Assembly: GCA_032358165.1 (NCBI GenBank)
Contig: JAALGY010000049.1
Span: 434,001-498,000, forward strand
Length of the DNA: 64,000 bases
Source of the DNA: Diplosphaera chodatii
Taxonomy: Eukaryota; Chlorophyta; Trebouxiophyceae; Prasiolales; Stichococcaceae
Reading direction: 5' to 3'
The translations under genes and the position numbers were made by a program. Under the pieces are notes generated by a model. That model was given only the letters and a program-made list of their open reading frames with translations. It made no database searches and had not been told where the DNA came from. Every line of letters starts with the position of its first letter. Within the stretch, counting starts at the first letter, position 1. Positions 9,322 to 21,405 of the stretch are shown one piece after another.

Positions 9322-12169
9322 TCAGCCCACAGACGGACACGCCTCTGCTAACACGCTGTCCCGGAGCGCTGGCAGCCGAGCATCCGGCCCGCCGTGATCG
9401 AGCCACCTGAGGACGGCAGGGCCAAAACACATGGACACATTGCAGCCTCCATTTGCAGCATGCTACACAGATTGCGCTCAGTAGGTAGGAGGTTGGGGAC
9501 CGCATCTTGATCCGAGCACTGTGGACAACACGCTCACCTGAAGTTCAGCAGGCTGCTGGGCAGCAGGTCTGCCTGCCTCACAGTGCCGGCGGACGTCACC
9601 AGAGGCCGCCGCATCGGCGTAATGAGCTCGTAAGTGCGTGATGGGTCTCGCAGCGAGTCTGACACCCACTCAAACACACGCGACACCTGCACATTGCAGT
9701 AGATCTGGCTGATTCCCTGCATGTGCACGGCTCATCACCGATGGCTGTCTCTCTCAACTGCGAACAGGAGAACCCCACAGCAGCAGCAGCAGTATGCTGA
9801 GTGCGGTCTGTCAAGTGGTGCTGTCTGATATAGCGACAAACTGCTCCAAGCTACTGCAATTGCCCCAGCCACATGCAGCTCTACACACGATCTTCAGGAC
9901 ATGGCGTGCGGATTTTGATACGTCTGTTGGAAGTCAGTGGATACGCTTACTGGTTCACCACCATTGAATTCGCCCTGCAGCATCAACCCGTCTGGCAGTC
10001 GTACACGGATCAGTGCATGTGTTTGCGTCCTGGCCTTGGATGCCCCGCCGGCAGCAAGCTTTGCCCTTGTTTCCCTTGTCATCAGCATCTGCGGAGCACA
10101 CCAGCCCTTACACAACATGAACAGAGATTCCGTCTGTAAGCAGGACTGTCGCTGGACGGAAAGTGGGTTGCATGATGCACGCCTGGCACATACCGCACGC
10201 GCATCACCTGACTTTGAAAGGACACAAGCACCTGAGCCATGCTGCGGACCCAGGAGCATGCTTTGTGTGCAATTGGTCGACAGCTGCACGTATGCAGCAA
10301 GGTAGACGCTAACTGCACCTGCCCCTGCTCCTGCTTTTGGCGTGCAGCAAGGTAGGCGGCCTTGACGTCCGCGGGTGTGCGCCTGAACACCTCATCCGAG
10401 ACGTCCATCGCTGGGTTCTCCGGCAACAGCACCTGCGCCCAGCATACACTTGCGTGCTGCGGGAGACTGTGCTTTGTGAAGTGCGGCTGCGCATGCAGTC
10501 ATAAGCTCTAGGGCGAATTTATCTGGTCTAGCGCTGCACTGCAGATGCTCCTTGCAGCGTGACGCCTGACATGCAAGACACCACAGGACGCAATACCCGG
10601 TGACTCGGGTTTTGTAATCTGCAGTACGAGTGCAGCTACCTGTGTCTGGCGGTCGCGGGGCTCTGCAGCGGCAGCTGAGGCTGGCCCTGCTGCTGGCTGT
10701 CCATGCTGCTGGTGCCGCTCTGTCTGCTGCTGCTGGGCGGGTGCAGGGTTTGGTTGGTTGGCAGATGCCTGGTCGTCAAACTCTGGCCTGGCAGCATTTG
10801 ACCACTGGATGGGCGGATTCGCATCTGGCAACTGCGGCTGCTGCGGCCTGTTGAAAGTGCCATCTAGAGCTTGCACTGCTGCGCATAGCTCCTGAACGTC
10901 TTCACCCTCTGGAAACACTGCATACCTGCGCAGAGCAACCGCTTGCTGCAAGCTCCGCAACACACTCATGTGTGTGATTCATGCCGAGAGCAGAATTGCA
11001 AATGTGAAGAACGGATCGCCACATAACCCAGCGTGTGAAACGGAGCTGCACCCGTCCGCATCAAACACGAGCTGGAAGCCGGCGGCCTGCAGGAACTCCA
11101 GGCCGCCCGAGACGTTCACCAGCTCGTCTTGCACCTTCTTGTTGCTCAGCCGCAGCTTCCTGAGGTGCAGCAGATCCAGCGGTGGATGTTGACCCAGAAA
11201 ACCATGTGCCTGGGTAACACTGGCTGGCACTTGCAAGTTTTTGCACTGCGACTCACCTGTACTTTTCCTCGCCGGGCTTGCTGATGATGTTGTTGAGCAC
11301 CCTGCTCAGAAGCGCCGCTGACTTGACGCCCTGCGCCTCGCCGTGCAGCAAAGCAGCAGCTGCCTGCAGCTCCTCGCTGATGGGTCCTGCAACACCAGCA
11401 CATATGAGCTAATGCTGGACGTGTGGGTTCTGCAAAGTGCGGTGTGACAACATGGCGCACCATCGGGCAGGGAAGCGGGCGCTCAGCACTGGTCCAAACC
11501 GTGTGGGTTTCACATGAGTGCATTGCCGCATGCGTATCACTGCAGCAAGGCTCACCAGCGTCAGCCTGTGCGGCGTCATCCGCTGAGGACCACCCCGATG
11601 CTTCGCCCTCAGCCGCTGACTGTGGCGCCTGACCCTCCCTGGCAGCTGCTGCACTGGAGCTGGGGCTGGCAGGGGTATCCTGGCTGTGGCCGCCGCCGCC
11701 GCTGCCAGCCCGGCCGCCAGTGCCGCCGCTGCTGCTGGCGTCGGAGCCGCTGAAGCCGAGCTTGCGGCCCGGCGGCGGCGCCTCTGGCTCTTTCGGACGT
11801 GGCCGCTGCGGCGGCGGCTGCCTGGGAGCAGACAGCGGCGCCGCTGCCCGCACCGCCCGCTCGTTGGCCACGGCAGACTGCAGGGCAACATGTTAACCTA
11901 ACAAGTCAGAGTAGCCATGGTAGGCACTGCATGACTTACCTCTGTAGTGAACACGTGCAGGAGCAGCGACGCTTGTGACCTGATCACGGGTAGGTTGCAG
12001 CAGCCGTTTGGCATGTAAAGGGCTGCATGCAGCTCGTCGTGCTGTGCACCTTGGGGGCATCCGCAGTGCCAAGCTTCTGCCCTTGTCCCTTGAAACCCTT
12101 TGGCTTCTTGCTGCCAAACAGGCTCAGCTTGTTCCACTTCTCTTTCAGGTCCTTCTGGAAGTCGCCCAT
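9322..12169 (-). CDS. PUX2: PUB and UBX domain protein (PUX2/UBXN6-like)
   Basis: Nine exons, complement(join(9322..9406, 9538..9686, 9951..10088, 10319..10432, 10640..10925, 11052..11159, 11257..11386, 11556..11877, 12050..12169)), give 483 residues with all phases closing. The N-terminus has the basic FKGQGQKLG segment known from plant PUX2. A Ser/Gly/Pro-rich linker follows. A PUB domain is at about 150-250 (ISKPGEEKYRKLRLSNKKV, GLEFLQAAGF). After a Gln-rich linker, the UBX domain at about 390-460 shows IRVRLPDGL, FEWVSDSL, YELITPMRRPL and SSLLNFR. PUB and UBX domains bind the AAA-ATPase Cdc48/p97, so this is a predicted cofactor for ubiquitin-linked protein extraction or membrane traffic. 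It is divergent from the ICMT gene, with 374 bp between starts. Confidence 0.92.
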
Positions 12170-12543
12170 CCTGGCCAGTCAGAGGATGCTTCGCAGTGCT
12201 GCCAACGTCCTCACGCCATGCAGATCGACTCAGATCGCAAGATGTAACAAGCCTGATGCAGCTTGCTTTGTAGCCCCCAACGCTTGCGTGAAGGCCTGCA
12301 GCTTGCAGTGACACATGCAGCGGCAAATGGGCGCAATGAGCTTCGACTGTCCACATCGGGACATGGGCATCCCCGGTACCTGGACTGTTTGACATCCATC
12401 AGGGTTTGTGCGTGCCACGTTGCCGCCAACGGGTGACAGAGCACAGTGCATCAGTGCTGATTGGTTTGTTCGCATCAGCGAGAGGGAACAGCTGCCATCT
12501 GCCGCCAGGCCCGTCAGCTCAGGCTTGCGCGCTGCGCTCCAGC

Positions 12544-13209
12544 ATGGTGTCAACAGCAACGGCAGCAGCGGCAGTATCCAAGGCTGCGGCGTTTGTGCTG
12601 CTCTACTACGTCTGCGTGAAGCGTGTGTGCCTGCCACGCGAGGAGCACCTCAGCTACACATTCGCCGAGGCGGTCGACCCTGCAGAGCGCCTCGTCCTGC
12701 GGGCCGTCACCTTTGCCCGCCAGTGGATGGACGCTGGGGGCGCAGCGGCGCTGCTGCTCTATCTTCTCCCGCCTCACCGGCTGTGGAGCTGGGTGCTGTG
12801 GAGCGGCCTGTACGATGGGCACAGCAGGCTGCAAGGCTGGACACTGGTGGACATGCTGAGTGCCGTGATGTGCGCCGGAGGCTACTTTCTGAGGACGGCA
12901 GCATTCAATGCCCTCGGCCGCCACTTCACCTTCGTGGTCACGGTTCGCTCAGACCATCAGCTGGTGGACGAGGGGCCTTTCCGGCACCTGATGCACCCGT
13001 CCTACACTGGGATATTGATGGTGCAGCTGGGCATGGCGGTGTTTGCAGGATGCAGACGGGTGTGGTTCCTTGCGTTGTTGGTAGGCTTTGCAGGCTTCGC
13101 TGTGATGAAGCGCATGGCAGTGGAGGAGGCTGCCCTGCAGTCGAAGTTCGGGGCCGAGTGGGATGCGTATGCTAGGGAGAGGTGGCGGCTGGTGCCTTAT
13201 TTGTACTGA
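12544..13209 (+). CDS. ICMT: protein-S-isoprenylcysteine O-methyltransferase
   Basis: A single uninterrupted frame of 221 residues from ATG 12544. An in-frame upstream extension lacks ICMT features, so this Met is preferred. The C-terminal half carries the ICMT/STE14 pattern: NALGRHFTF, VDEGPFRHLMHPSYTG, then EEAALQSKFGAEWDAYARER before the end. Several hydrophobic spans (KAAAFVLLYYVCV, AALLLYLLP, ILMVQLGMAVFAG) fit an ER membrane enzyme. It methylates the carboxyl group of farnesylated or geranylgeranylated C-terminal cysteines using SAM. The lack of introns is unusual among its neighbours. A TGTAA polyadenylation motif sits 12 nt after the stop. Confidence 0.9.
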   Translation: MVSTATAAAAVSKAAAFVLLYYVCVKRVCLPREEHLSYTFAEAVDPAERLVLRAVTFARQWMDAGGAAALLLYLLPPHRLWSWVLWSGLYDGHSRLQGWTLVDMLSAVMCAGGYFLRTAAFNALGRHFTFVVTVRSDHQLVDEGPFRHLMHPSYTGILMVQLGMAVFAGCRRVWFLALLVGFAGFAVMKRMAVEEAALQSKFGAEWDAYARERWRLVPYLY

Positions 13210-13598
13210 TAAGCGCTTCATGTAACGATGGAATGGTCTAAGAGCAAAGCACCAACGATTGTACCGGCCGCCTCTCAACCCAGAATTTCTATCATTTGGC
13301 AACAGACAAGGCTGCACGCTACAAGCTGGCCTGTCGGCCCAACACGGCTGTTATACACTACTGTACACTTGTGGGCGGTCGCAGCCGCAACTCGATGCCC
13401 ACCAGCAGAGACACCACATGATAGCCAACAATCCACCAAGCTGGCGCTGCGCATGCCCAGTCCTCAACTGCCAACCAAATTGCGCTCTTGGCGCAAGCAA
13501 ACTCTACATGACTGAGGCAGCGCGCAGCAGCACAACAGCTGGCACACCTGATGAGTTCAACATACAGACTGCCAAGGCGCCTCACAAGCGAGCCGGCA
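13210..13598. other. short convergent intergenic region
   Basis: This stretch lies between the stop codons of ICMT (plus) and the Smr gene (minus). Apart from the TGTAA motif near 13221 I see nothing specific. Confidence 0.4.
13221..13225 (+). promoter_or_regulatory. TGTAA polyadenylation signal of ICMT
   Basis: The pentamer typical of green-algal mRNA 3' ends occurs 12 nt downstream of the ICMT stop codon. Confidence 0.5.
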
Positions 13599-16530
13599 TC
13601 ATGGGTTTCGTACTTCCAACAGACCTGGCTGCACCTGCCTGAAAGCTACGCCCTTGTCCAGCAAGAACGCCTCAACTGCCGCTGGCAGCCGTGCCTTGGC
13701 CACCTGCAGACAGGCACAAGCGCTGACGGACTGATGGTTACAGGCCTTCTGGTCACCTAGCCAATGCAGCCATAGCTTGCAAGAGCGATAGTCTTCAAGC
13801 GGCACGTCCCGCACTCACGAGCGCACCTTGATGTGGTGCCCAGTGCCGACCAGTATCTGCAGGGCGCCACTGCTGCTACCGCCGGTTGCGTTGCGCCGCC
13901 GCAGCTCAGCCTCCAAGATGGCAATTGCCTCCGGCACATGCTGCCCGTGCAGGTCAAGCAGCTGGCGGCCATTGCTGGCCCGCGCGGCCTGCAACCATGG
14001 TGCGCTAGTCAGGAGCCTTGCAACTGCAGCGCATGACCAAGTCGATATAATAAATGCGGGCACGGCATCATGAGAGGCGGTGGCACTGTGTGTACGCTTT
14101 GCCTAGCAAGGCATTCACGCCTGCAGCAGCAACATGAGGTGGCACCTGCACATGTGCGACGTTGCGGCTGGTGTGGATGTCAGCAGATGCCACGGCATGC
14201 GCCGCCTTCATTGCCTGGTTGGCAGCCCGCCCCTTCGCCCCCAGCTCTTTGGCCAGTGCCTTGTTCCCGGTCTGATATGCGAGCGTGGCCTGTGAGGGCA
14301 TACCGCAGCTGACTGTGCCATCAATGTCTGTGGGAGCAGGGTGGATCCGGATCCCCGCAAGTCTGCTGATGGGGCAAGCCGCCCTTGCGCAGCTGACCCT
14401 AGCCCTGAGGATGGGAGCATGGTGACGTGATCAGGGTGTGGGAGCCAAAACAGTAGTGCGCATCGGAACTGGCATCCGACGGCACGTCGCAAGCGTCCCA
14501 GGGGTTTGGTGTCGCCAATCAAACGAGGTCTGCCGTCATGGCCTTGCGGCTCGAGCCGACCAGATACCTCATGGCTTTGCAGGAGGAGGTCACAATGATG
14601 TGTTGCTCAACAGCATCTGGAGCATGGCAAAGGCACCCCTGCCCGAGCTACCGGATCCTGAGCCGCGAAGTAGCCTGTGCCTGACCTCAGACTAGGTTAC
14701 ACTAGGAGAGCATGGGACAGTATGTCCCAGCCGCCTCACCTGCTGGAAGTAGGCATTCCGGACGCGCGCATGGTCCCGGGCCTCATCACGCGCCGCCGCA
14801 TACTGCTGAGACACTGAGCGCCCTGTTCACAACCCAAAAACAACAAGATTCCGCAGGCTGCAAAGCACAAGTGCAACCGCTGCATGCTGTCTTAGCTCTC
14901 ATGGACTACACACGAACTGCACACAAGAGAGCATCAACACCAGTAGCTGCTGGTGCCATCACACAAAGCAATGTGATGCGACGCACCGGTATCGACCCAC
15001 GGCACAGGTCCACCATCAGAGGGTTGTAAGTGGTGCGGTCGTGTTGATTGGTCTTGGACCCTGTCAGTGCGACCAACACGGCCACCTGCGTGTTGACGCC
15101 TGGTGACAGCTGCAGGCCCTTCCGACTGCGCCAGCCGCTGCCGGAGCGTCGTGCTGCCACCGCCGCCCCAGCTCGACACCCATGCAGCAGGCGCGGCTGC
15201 CACGCCATGTGCCTTTGATTCGTCGGCTGCAGCCCTGCCCAGGGCTGGAAACGCCGCAGCGTCCAGTGCAGCCTGCTGCTCGGCCTGCGTGAAGAGGAAC
15301 AGAGGGGCTTGCTCCAGCTCACAAGCCTACAATAGCTGCAGAGGCTGCTGGGTGTTGCGGGTGCGCAGCCAAGCCGCTGTTGCTCCTCCAGGGTACTGTG
15401 AAGCCAGCTTCTCCGGGTTTGATGCAGCCAGCATGCGGCGGGAATGTGGTCTGGCCTAATAGTGGGGGCTGCCGGAAGGGTGGCAGCCTCCGTGGGATCA
15501 GACTCGGTTGTCAGCCGGACGCAGCCGGGCCCCTGCGAGAGGGGCCCCCGCGCCGATCGGTGTGGGCAGCGGAAGTAAGGGGGCAGCCCGCAGATGGGTC
15601 TGCCTCCAGGCATGCCCGAAGGCAAGCTGCCGGAATGCAGGTGGGACATGGTGCATCAGGTAGTTCAAATGGATGTGCCAGCTCTGCAAACCACATATGA
15701 CTGTCCGATGCAAACGGAGGCGGTTGGACGCGAAAGCAAGTAGCAACAGCTGCATGTTGCTCTGCTGAACACACGGCACTACAGTGTTGCTGTGTCAGGG
15801 GTGAGAAGGTGTTGGGTAGTAACCATGCCGAGGTTCATCAGGGAACACGGACCTGAGCTGCAGGCTTGTCCTCCGAGGCTGCTGACGGCTGCCACTGCGC
15901 CGACAGCTCAGTCTCCAGCTGGCACAGCTCTTCCGCCGCAGCCGTCAGGTCGTAAGCGTTGGCTTCCAAGGTTGCCCAAAGCGCCTCAGAGCTGTAGCCC
16001 GGAAATAGCTCAGCCAAGTGTCTGACTGCTCCTTCAGCTTCTGAGTACCAGTCAGCGTCTGCAGTCCGAGGGCCCTGCAAGGAGGACAATGGAGGAGTGG
16101 GACAATAGTTCTAGATGCCAATCATTCTGTGATAGAGTTCCAGCAGAGCCTACGAGCCTTGTAGCCTCGTAGCCTCGAGTAGCCTCGAGCCTCGTATACA
16201 GCAGGGTGTGTACGTGCACTGTGTTGCGGACCTTGCACTCAGACAGCCCCATCCAAAAACATTTGACATCACCTCCTCTGTTGATATGTCATAGGTGGCT
16301 TGCCAGGCATGGTCTTCGTAAGGTACAGGGCCTCCAGCGTTGTGTGCCTGACCACTCTGCCCATCACCTGCGGCAAATGCTGCAGCAGCAGGCTGAGGGG
16401 GCCGCCACTCGGCTGCTGCCGCGCTGAGCTGGGATGGCTGACGGCTGGAGGCCGTTATCACATTGCTGTGAGCCTGACTCGTCTCCTTGGGCAGCAGACC
16501 CGCAAAGGCATCTGATAGCGGAGTTGACAT
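13599..16530 (-). CDS. CUE-DUF1771-Smr domain protein (CID-type)
   Basis: Model complement(join(13599..13703, 13827..13988, 14146..14289, 14740..14805, 14987..15060, 15086..15284, 15853..16074, 16273..16530)), about 409 residues. Domain order: Ser/Ala/Gln-rich N-terminus; CUE domain at about 102-142 ([18 protein letters not shown]); FPALG segment; DUF1771 helices ([31 protein letters not shown]); Smr domain ([42 protein letters not shown]). Plant CID5-7 proteins and N4BP2 share this order. Smr domains can be endonucleases and CUE binds ubiquitin, so a role in mRNA surveillance is inferred. The stretch 14987-15284 is uncertain: splicing as listed needs a 25-nt intron, while an alternative intron of about 70 nt inside the 15086..15284 exon also keeps phase. 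Extra exons may lie in 15285-15852. Confidence 0.87.
16161..16195. repeat. short imperfect tandem repeat in intron
   Basis: Three to four imperfect copies of a unit of about 10 bp, GTAGCCTCGA, lie within the first intron of the Smr gene. Confidence 0.6.
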
Positions 16531-16651
16531 AGGCTGCGAACCCTGCAGGCAACTGGCTTGGTGTCACTCTCAGCATAGTCGTGTGCAATGCCACAATTGT
16601 TTGTTGATGCCAGAGAGAAACCCCTTTTCACACCTTATCACTGGCTGGCAG

Positions 16652-16950
16652 TCACGGCAGCCGCGGTGGCCGTTCGTGTCTGGCAGGTGGCTGTTCCCTG
16701 TCGCTCTCATAGAAGACGCTGAGCACGCGGCGCACAGCTGGGCGAATGCCTGTGGCAAATGACACTGTCCGCTATCATACATGCGACTGTTTCATGTGCA
16801 GCGCAATCATACGAACGCACGCTACCTTGTGCATCACGTAATACGTGGACCAATGCCGAACAACAAACCTGAGAACACATTGTCCTGGCCGTGGACACCG
16901 CCCCAGTCATACACCAGCATCGTAGCGATGATGCCGCCAGTGACAACCAT
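16652..16950 (-). CDS. possible 59-residue protein
   Basis: Two exons, complement(join(16652..16749, 16869..16950)), join in phase to 59 residues. Exon 1 starts at ATG 16950 and reads MVVTGGIIATMLVYDWGG, a short hydrophobic segment. Exon 2 is basic and ends at TGA after RHERPPRLP. The small size and unknown family keep confidence low; a longer 5' model is possible because the frame stays open upstream. The layout (short hydrophobic head, basic tail) would fit a small organelle membrane subunit, but that is a guess. Confidence 0.35.
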
Positions 16951-17676
16951 GGTAGCTGCACCAGAATTGAGTGAATGTTGGGGTGAGGATGGCGCAGTGC
17001 AACCTGTCATGACATGGCCACCAGCCGCCATCAAATCCTTCAGATGCCACAGTATACCATGCACACAGGATCGCACCACGCACCAGCTTTCATACGCAGC
17101 TGATATGCTGTTGTTCCACCTTCACGCGGCATGATGTATTGAAGCGAAGGCCAGTAGGCAGCACGGCGTTTGATCCGAAGGCTAGGCCAGCCACAGGCGG
17201 CCTGCCGGTTGTCTCAGCGCAATGGCACCATCGCTGGTACCATACACAGGCGATGCGACGGATAAAGGCCAGCACAAAGTTGACTAGGAGGCAAAATCGA
17301 CTTTTGAGGCGGCTGCGACCCCGCAAGACTTGCGACAGGATCCTGCATGAACATGCCCCTTTGTAGCGAAGGGCGAATTGTGGAGTGTCCCTAAGAATGG
17401 TACCAATTCCTGCCCTCATGAAGCTCTTATGTGGGGTCAGCGGGTCACGCCCATGCTCATGCCCTGACTTCGATGGCTGCGTGAATCATATCAAGCCCAA
17501 TTCAACGCTCCAATGTCTGTGGAGCATGCTCAGCGGTGTGAGTGCATGCGCTCTGAGGTGACGACGACCGCATCAGAGACCCTGTAGTAGAGGGTCTGAT
17601 GTCTGATTCTGCTGAATTTTGCCTGGCATGGCCGCTGCCGATATCACTCATCAACTCCTGAGTGTTGTGCCCTTTC
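16951..17676. other. gap between small ORF and LCYB
   Basis: Contains a basic plus-strand frame at 17139-17366 (KASTKLTRRQNRLLRRLRP) and an overlapping minus-strand frame. Neither has splice or family support, and I cannot say whether either is expressed. The 3' UTR of LCYB lies here. Confidence 0.35.
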
Positions 17677-20600
17677 CTAAAGAATGCGAGTCAGCTCAAT
17701 GAGCATGCCAACCAGGCCTGGAGCGCCCATCTTCACAAGGTTGATCCGTGCCGAGTTGCTGGCGTTAATGAAGAGGCTGAGCCCGAAACCAATGAGCTCT
17801 GTGAAGGACAGCCGTGCCGACAGGAAACCTGCGCACCACACTTTGGTTGTCACCCCAGCAGCACAGTAGCGGCAACTCTGCTTGCATACTATGCGCAGTG
17901 ATGTTATATACGAGTTTTGCATATTCCAGTGCACATCGCATGCCCGCACCCGTCCAGTTGTAGTAGCTCAAGCTGAAGAAGGACCGGAAGAACTCTCGTG
18001 TTTCCTGCGCCATCATCATCAAGCCGTGCCAACGGAGCTACGACCGTATTGAACATTGCTCTGCTCTCCGTGTTGAACTCTGCCAGACATGTAGTGCGCC
18101 TCACGAAAGTCTACATGTGGGATGCACACCTGGAGGTCCAGCGCCAGCAGCATCTTCTGGCCGAAGGTGAAGAATGCGCGCTGCTGTAACCGCTCCCGTG
18201 GCCACGCCGCCCGCCACACCGCTGCCGACAGTTCATTCGCATCCTCCTCTGTGCGCGTGTACTCTGGCTGCTTCTCCTGCACCAACGCGCCAGACTTTTG
18301 ATCAGGGGTTCAGCAGCATGCGCACGCCTGGTGCCCCAACCCTGCTGGCAGAACTGCAGGTGGGATGTTGAGTGGCTGCATGCAGAAGCCCAGGTCGATG
18401 TGTGCAACCTGCGCACCTTGGTGTTGCTGGCCTTATCGAAGGGCTTTGCCAGCTTCTCAATGATGGTGTCTGCGATGGTCGGTGCCGCACCCAGCATTCT
18501 CGCCACCATGTAGCCTGCAAGGCATTGGGTGCAGACTCATTTGAGGTACCGTCTGCTGAGATGTCAAGCAGAATGCAGACTTGCTTCAACCTTTGCTGCT
18601 GCACTGGGCTCTGTGGCAACTACCGATGGCACTGTGTTGGCAGCTGTTCTGTACGGTCAGCAGGCTAAGTGTGGGGTTGTCAGTGGGTATCCACAGCTGC
18701 AGCATGCAGCAGGAACGCTCAGCTGGAGCTGCACACCTGTGGAGGGGTGCACCATGCCGGCTGTGCCGCCAATGCCAAGCGTACGCTGCGGGTGGCGTGG
18801 TAGGACGCCGCCCATGGGAATGAGACACATCTCCTCTTCGTGCATCTGCAGAAAGTACGGGGTCCTCCGTGCTGATCAGAGCTGATGTTGGCACCTCCCT
18901 GGACTGAGTGTCACATGAGCACACAAGTATGAATTGTACGCCTCACTCAGGTGCTGCGCCGACCTTTGTGATCTTGATGCCCAGGTGCTTCATGCGTGCA
19001 TTGAGCCGCCGCTTCAGCTCTGGGAACGGCACCGCGGGCTTTGCCACCAGCGAGGTCTCCTCCAGGAACACGCATGTTGGCGAGAAGGGCATTGCGTACA
19101 GGAATGTCGGCAGCTTCTGCAGTGACAGCGAGGGACACATGTGAATGCGCAGCCCGGGTCGTGTAGCTCTTGCGCAAGCTATACTGTAGGTTTGCTGTTC
19201 ATCAATCATCAAGTTCGACAGTCTAGTGCAATGTGTCTGACCCCTCAAGCCTTTTAACGCTTCCAGACACGTTGGTCCAGGGCAAGGGCTGCACCTGGTT
19301 GGACTCCCGCATGTCCGGATCCTCCGCGGTGTGCTCGTCCCGCCAGTCCATGAACAGCATTGTGTCCAGGTCGAAGGGATGTGACTCCACATCGCACATG
19401 ATGCCATACGCTCCCTGCACATGCATGGTTGCCAACCTGTTCACATTTACGAGACCATACATAGGCATGGGGGGGCCTACCTTGACATCGCAACTGGTCA
19501 GCAGGAAGCAAGAGCAGCACTTCTAAAACGTGACGCGCCACCTGGGAACACGTCATAGGGTTGCCAGCAACGCTCACCTGGTAGCCGGGTTCAAACTTCT
19601 GGTCGAACTCAACCAGCTTAAGTGCATGCCCGGTGGCATCCAGAGCTGCTGCACTGCGCAGTTCTGTACCGCTGCCGCACTGCATTGTGGAGCCACCATC
19701 CTTGTGTGTCACACCCTCCACCTGTGCGACACAGGCACACAGTGCTCGACAATACAGAGGGGACATGCAGGAGGCATGCACAATGGGTAGAGGCTGAGCA
19801 CATGATGCCGATGTGCTCCTGCCAACGCTGAGACCAGACAAAAAGAGGTGCGAGGAGCTGCCATGATGCCGGACCTTGTCGATGTGGAATATGACACCGC
19901 TGTCAATGCAGCGCTGCAGCAGCATGCGCTTGAGCTTGGGGCGATCGACGCGGCCATATGGGCGGGTGAGGAACTTCTCGTCGTCAGAGCCGCTGCCTAG
20001 ATACACATTTGCTCGTGGCCACACCACCTCAAGGTAGTCTTCCAGTCCCATCGCCTGCATTTCGACGACCCGGGACGTTGTCGCCTGAAAGCTGCTGCTG
20101 TCGCCAAAGGAGCAATGCCACGTGTCCCCGATTTGACAGCTGTCCTGTGCATGCTTGCTGCAAGCTTTGCTGCCAGACAGGCAGGGTCAGTGCCCGAAGC
20201 ATGCTGTCCATGGGAGCACCTCACGATGTCAACAGAGCTGTTGCTCACCTGGAACTCGTCCACCCAGACGCCGTAGTTGTTCGGCCAAGCCGCTAGTGGG
20301 TCGGGGTCGATGATGCAGACCCTGTAGCCTGCTGCTGACACGCGCTGCGCAACTGCCAGACCCGCTGGACCCGCACCCGCAATCACCAAATCATACTCCT
20401 GTGCACCACCGCAGTGACATGACGTTCATGTCTAGGGCGTGCAGCGGAGGATCCCCGGTCCCGAACAGAGCCGCGTGCTTCAGCTGCCACACCCCAAGAC
20501 TGCAGCGGGGCCAGTGCAGGCAATGCAGCTCCCAACCCAGACATGCTGCGAGAGTAGCACATGCATGTCATGCCAGCACCTTGTGACGGCTGTCTCGCAG

Positions 20601-20900
20601 CAGTGGCAGCTGGATGTCTGTGAGCGGTGGCGAGACCACGGCGATGCCACGGCCGTCGAAAGAAGAAATGCGCTCTTCCAAAGCCCGCTCTCTCCCATCA
20701 GTGTATGCCGCTGCAGGCCGCTGTGTTGTTTGTACTGCCTGTGCGCTCAACTGAAAAGTGCTGCGGCTGGGTCTATTGTGTCTAAGTTGCCGCTTGATGT
20801 GTAGGCTGTCAGCCTGAGGCAGCGCCTGCTGCAGCCGCTGCTCTGGCTGCATGATGGGGGCTTGACATTGGCCTTGCATAGTGTGGTGGTGTTGCAGCAT
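17677..20900 (-). CDS. LCYB: lycopene beta-cyclase, plastid
   Basis: Eleven exons, complement(join(17677..17828, 17950..18004, 18130..18276, 18417..18514, 18737..18845, 18964..19116, 19295..19414, 19578..19721, 19875..20054, 20249..20398, 20580..20900)), give 542 residues with all phases closing. Residues 1-107 are a His/Gln/Ser-rich plastid transit region. The FAD-binding dinucleotide motif IAGAGPAGLAVAQ follows, then WPNNYGVWVDEF, RPYGRVDRPKLK, FMDWRDEH, PTFLYAMPF, FLEETSLVAKP, CLIPMGGVLP, IGGTAGMVHPSTGYM and the C-terminal FTELIGFGLSLF. All are hallmarks of plant-type CrtL-b cyclases, which close both ends of lycopene to give beta-carotene in plastid membranes. No frameshift or missing catalytic motif is seen. 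Confidence 0.95.
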
Positions 20901-21405
20901 GACTGCTAGCTGCAAACACTAGCTTACAATAACTCCTTCAGGTGGGCATTGCCGCCCGGAAACCTGCCGAAATGTTAGGACCGGAGCGAATGCAGACGGG
21001 TGCACACAACAGCCAAACGTTCAAGAGAAGCTCAGGAGGAACACAACTTCCCTGTTGCTATTGCAGAGCCCTCTGGAGTGTGTCAGATGAGCGACACCGT
21101 TCACATGCAAAGCCGTCAGAACTGAAGGTGCTGGCGGGCAACTGGTGCTGGCGTGGTCCAGAATCGGCGTGGCTGCCGGTACAAACTGGGTGCAAGCCGT
21201 ACTGGCCATTGTCTGACAACATGGAAGTCTTTCCTTCATTTGCTGACTCCCGAAAGACATCCATTTCTTGCATGGTGCAGCGCTGCGAGCGAAGAAGCGT
21301 GCACCGTAATGACTGCAAGAGCATCTCCCGCAGCGCTGACACACAATTGTTTCACGAAACGCCAGTCGCTATGCGACACTGCCTGCTTCTTTAGAATGAA
21401 GTGAC
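20901..21405. other. divergent LCYB / ALKBH1 promoter region
   Basis: About 505 bp separate the two start codons. A minus-strand frame in this interval has no family support. The promoters of both genes should lie here. Confidence 0.4.

Noticed and set aside
14906..15649. A 247-residue minus-strand open frame inside the Smr gene.
   Set aside because: Most of it overlaps, in another frame, the exon carrying the conserved FPALG segment. Only its last part may be used as an exon.
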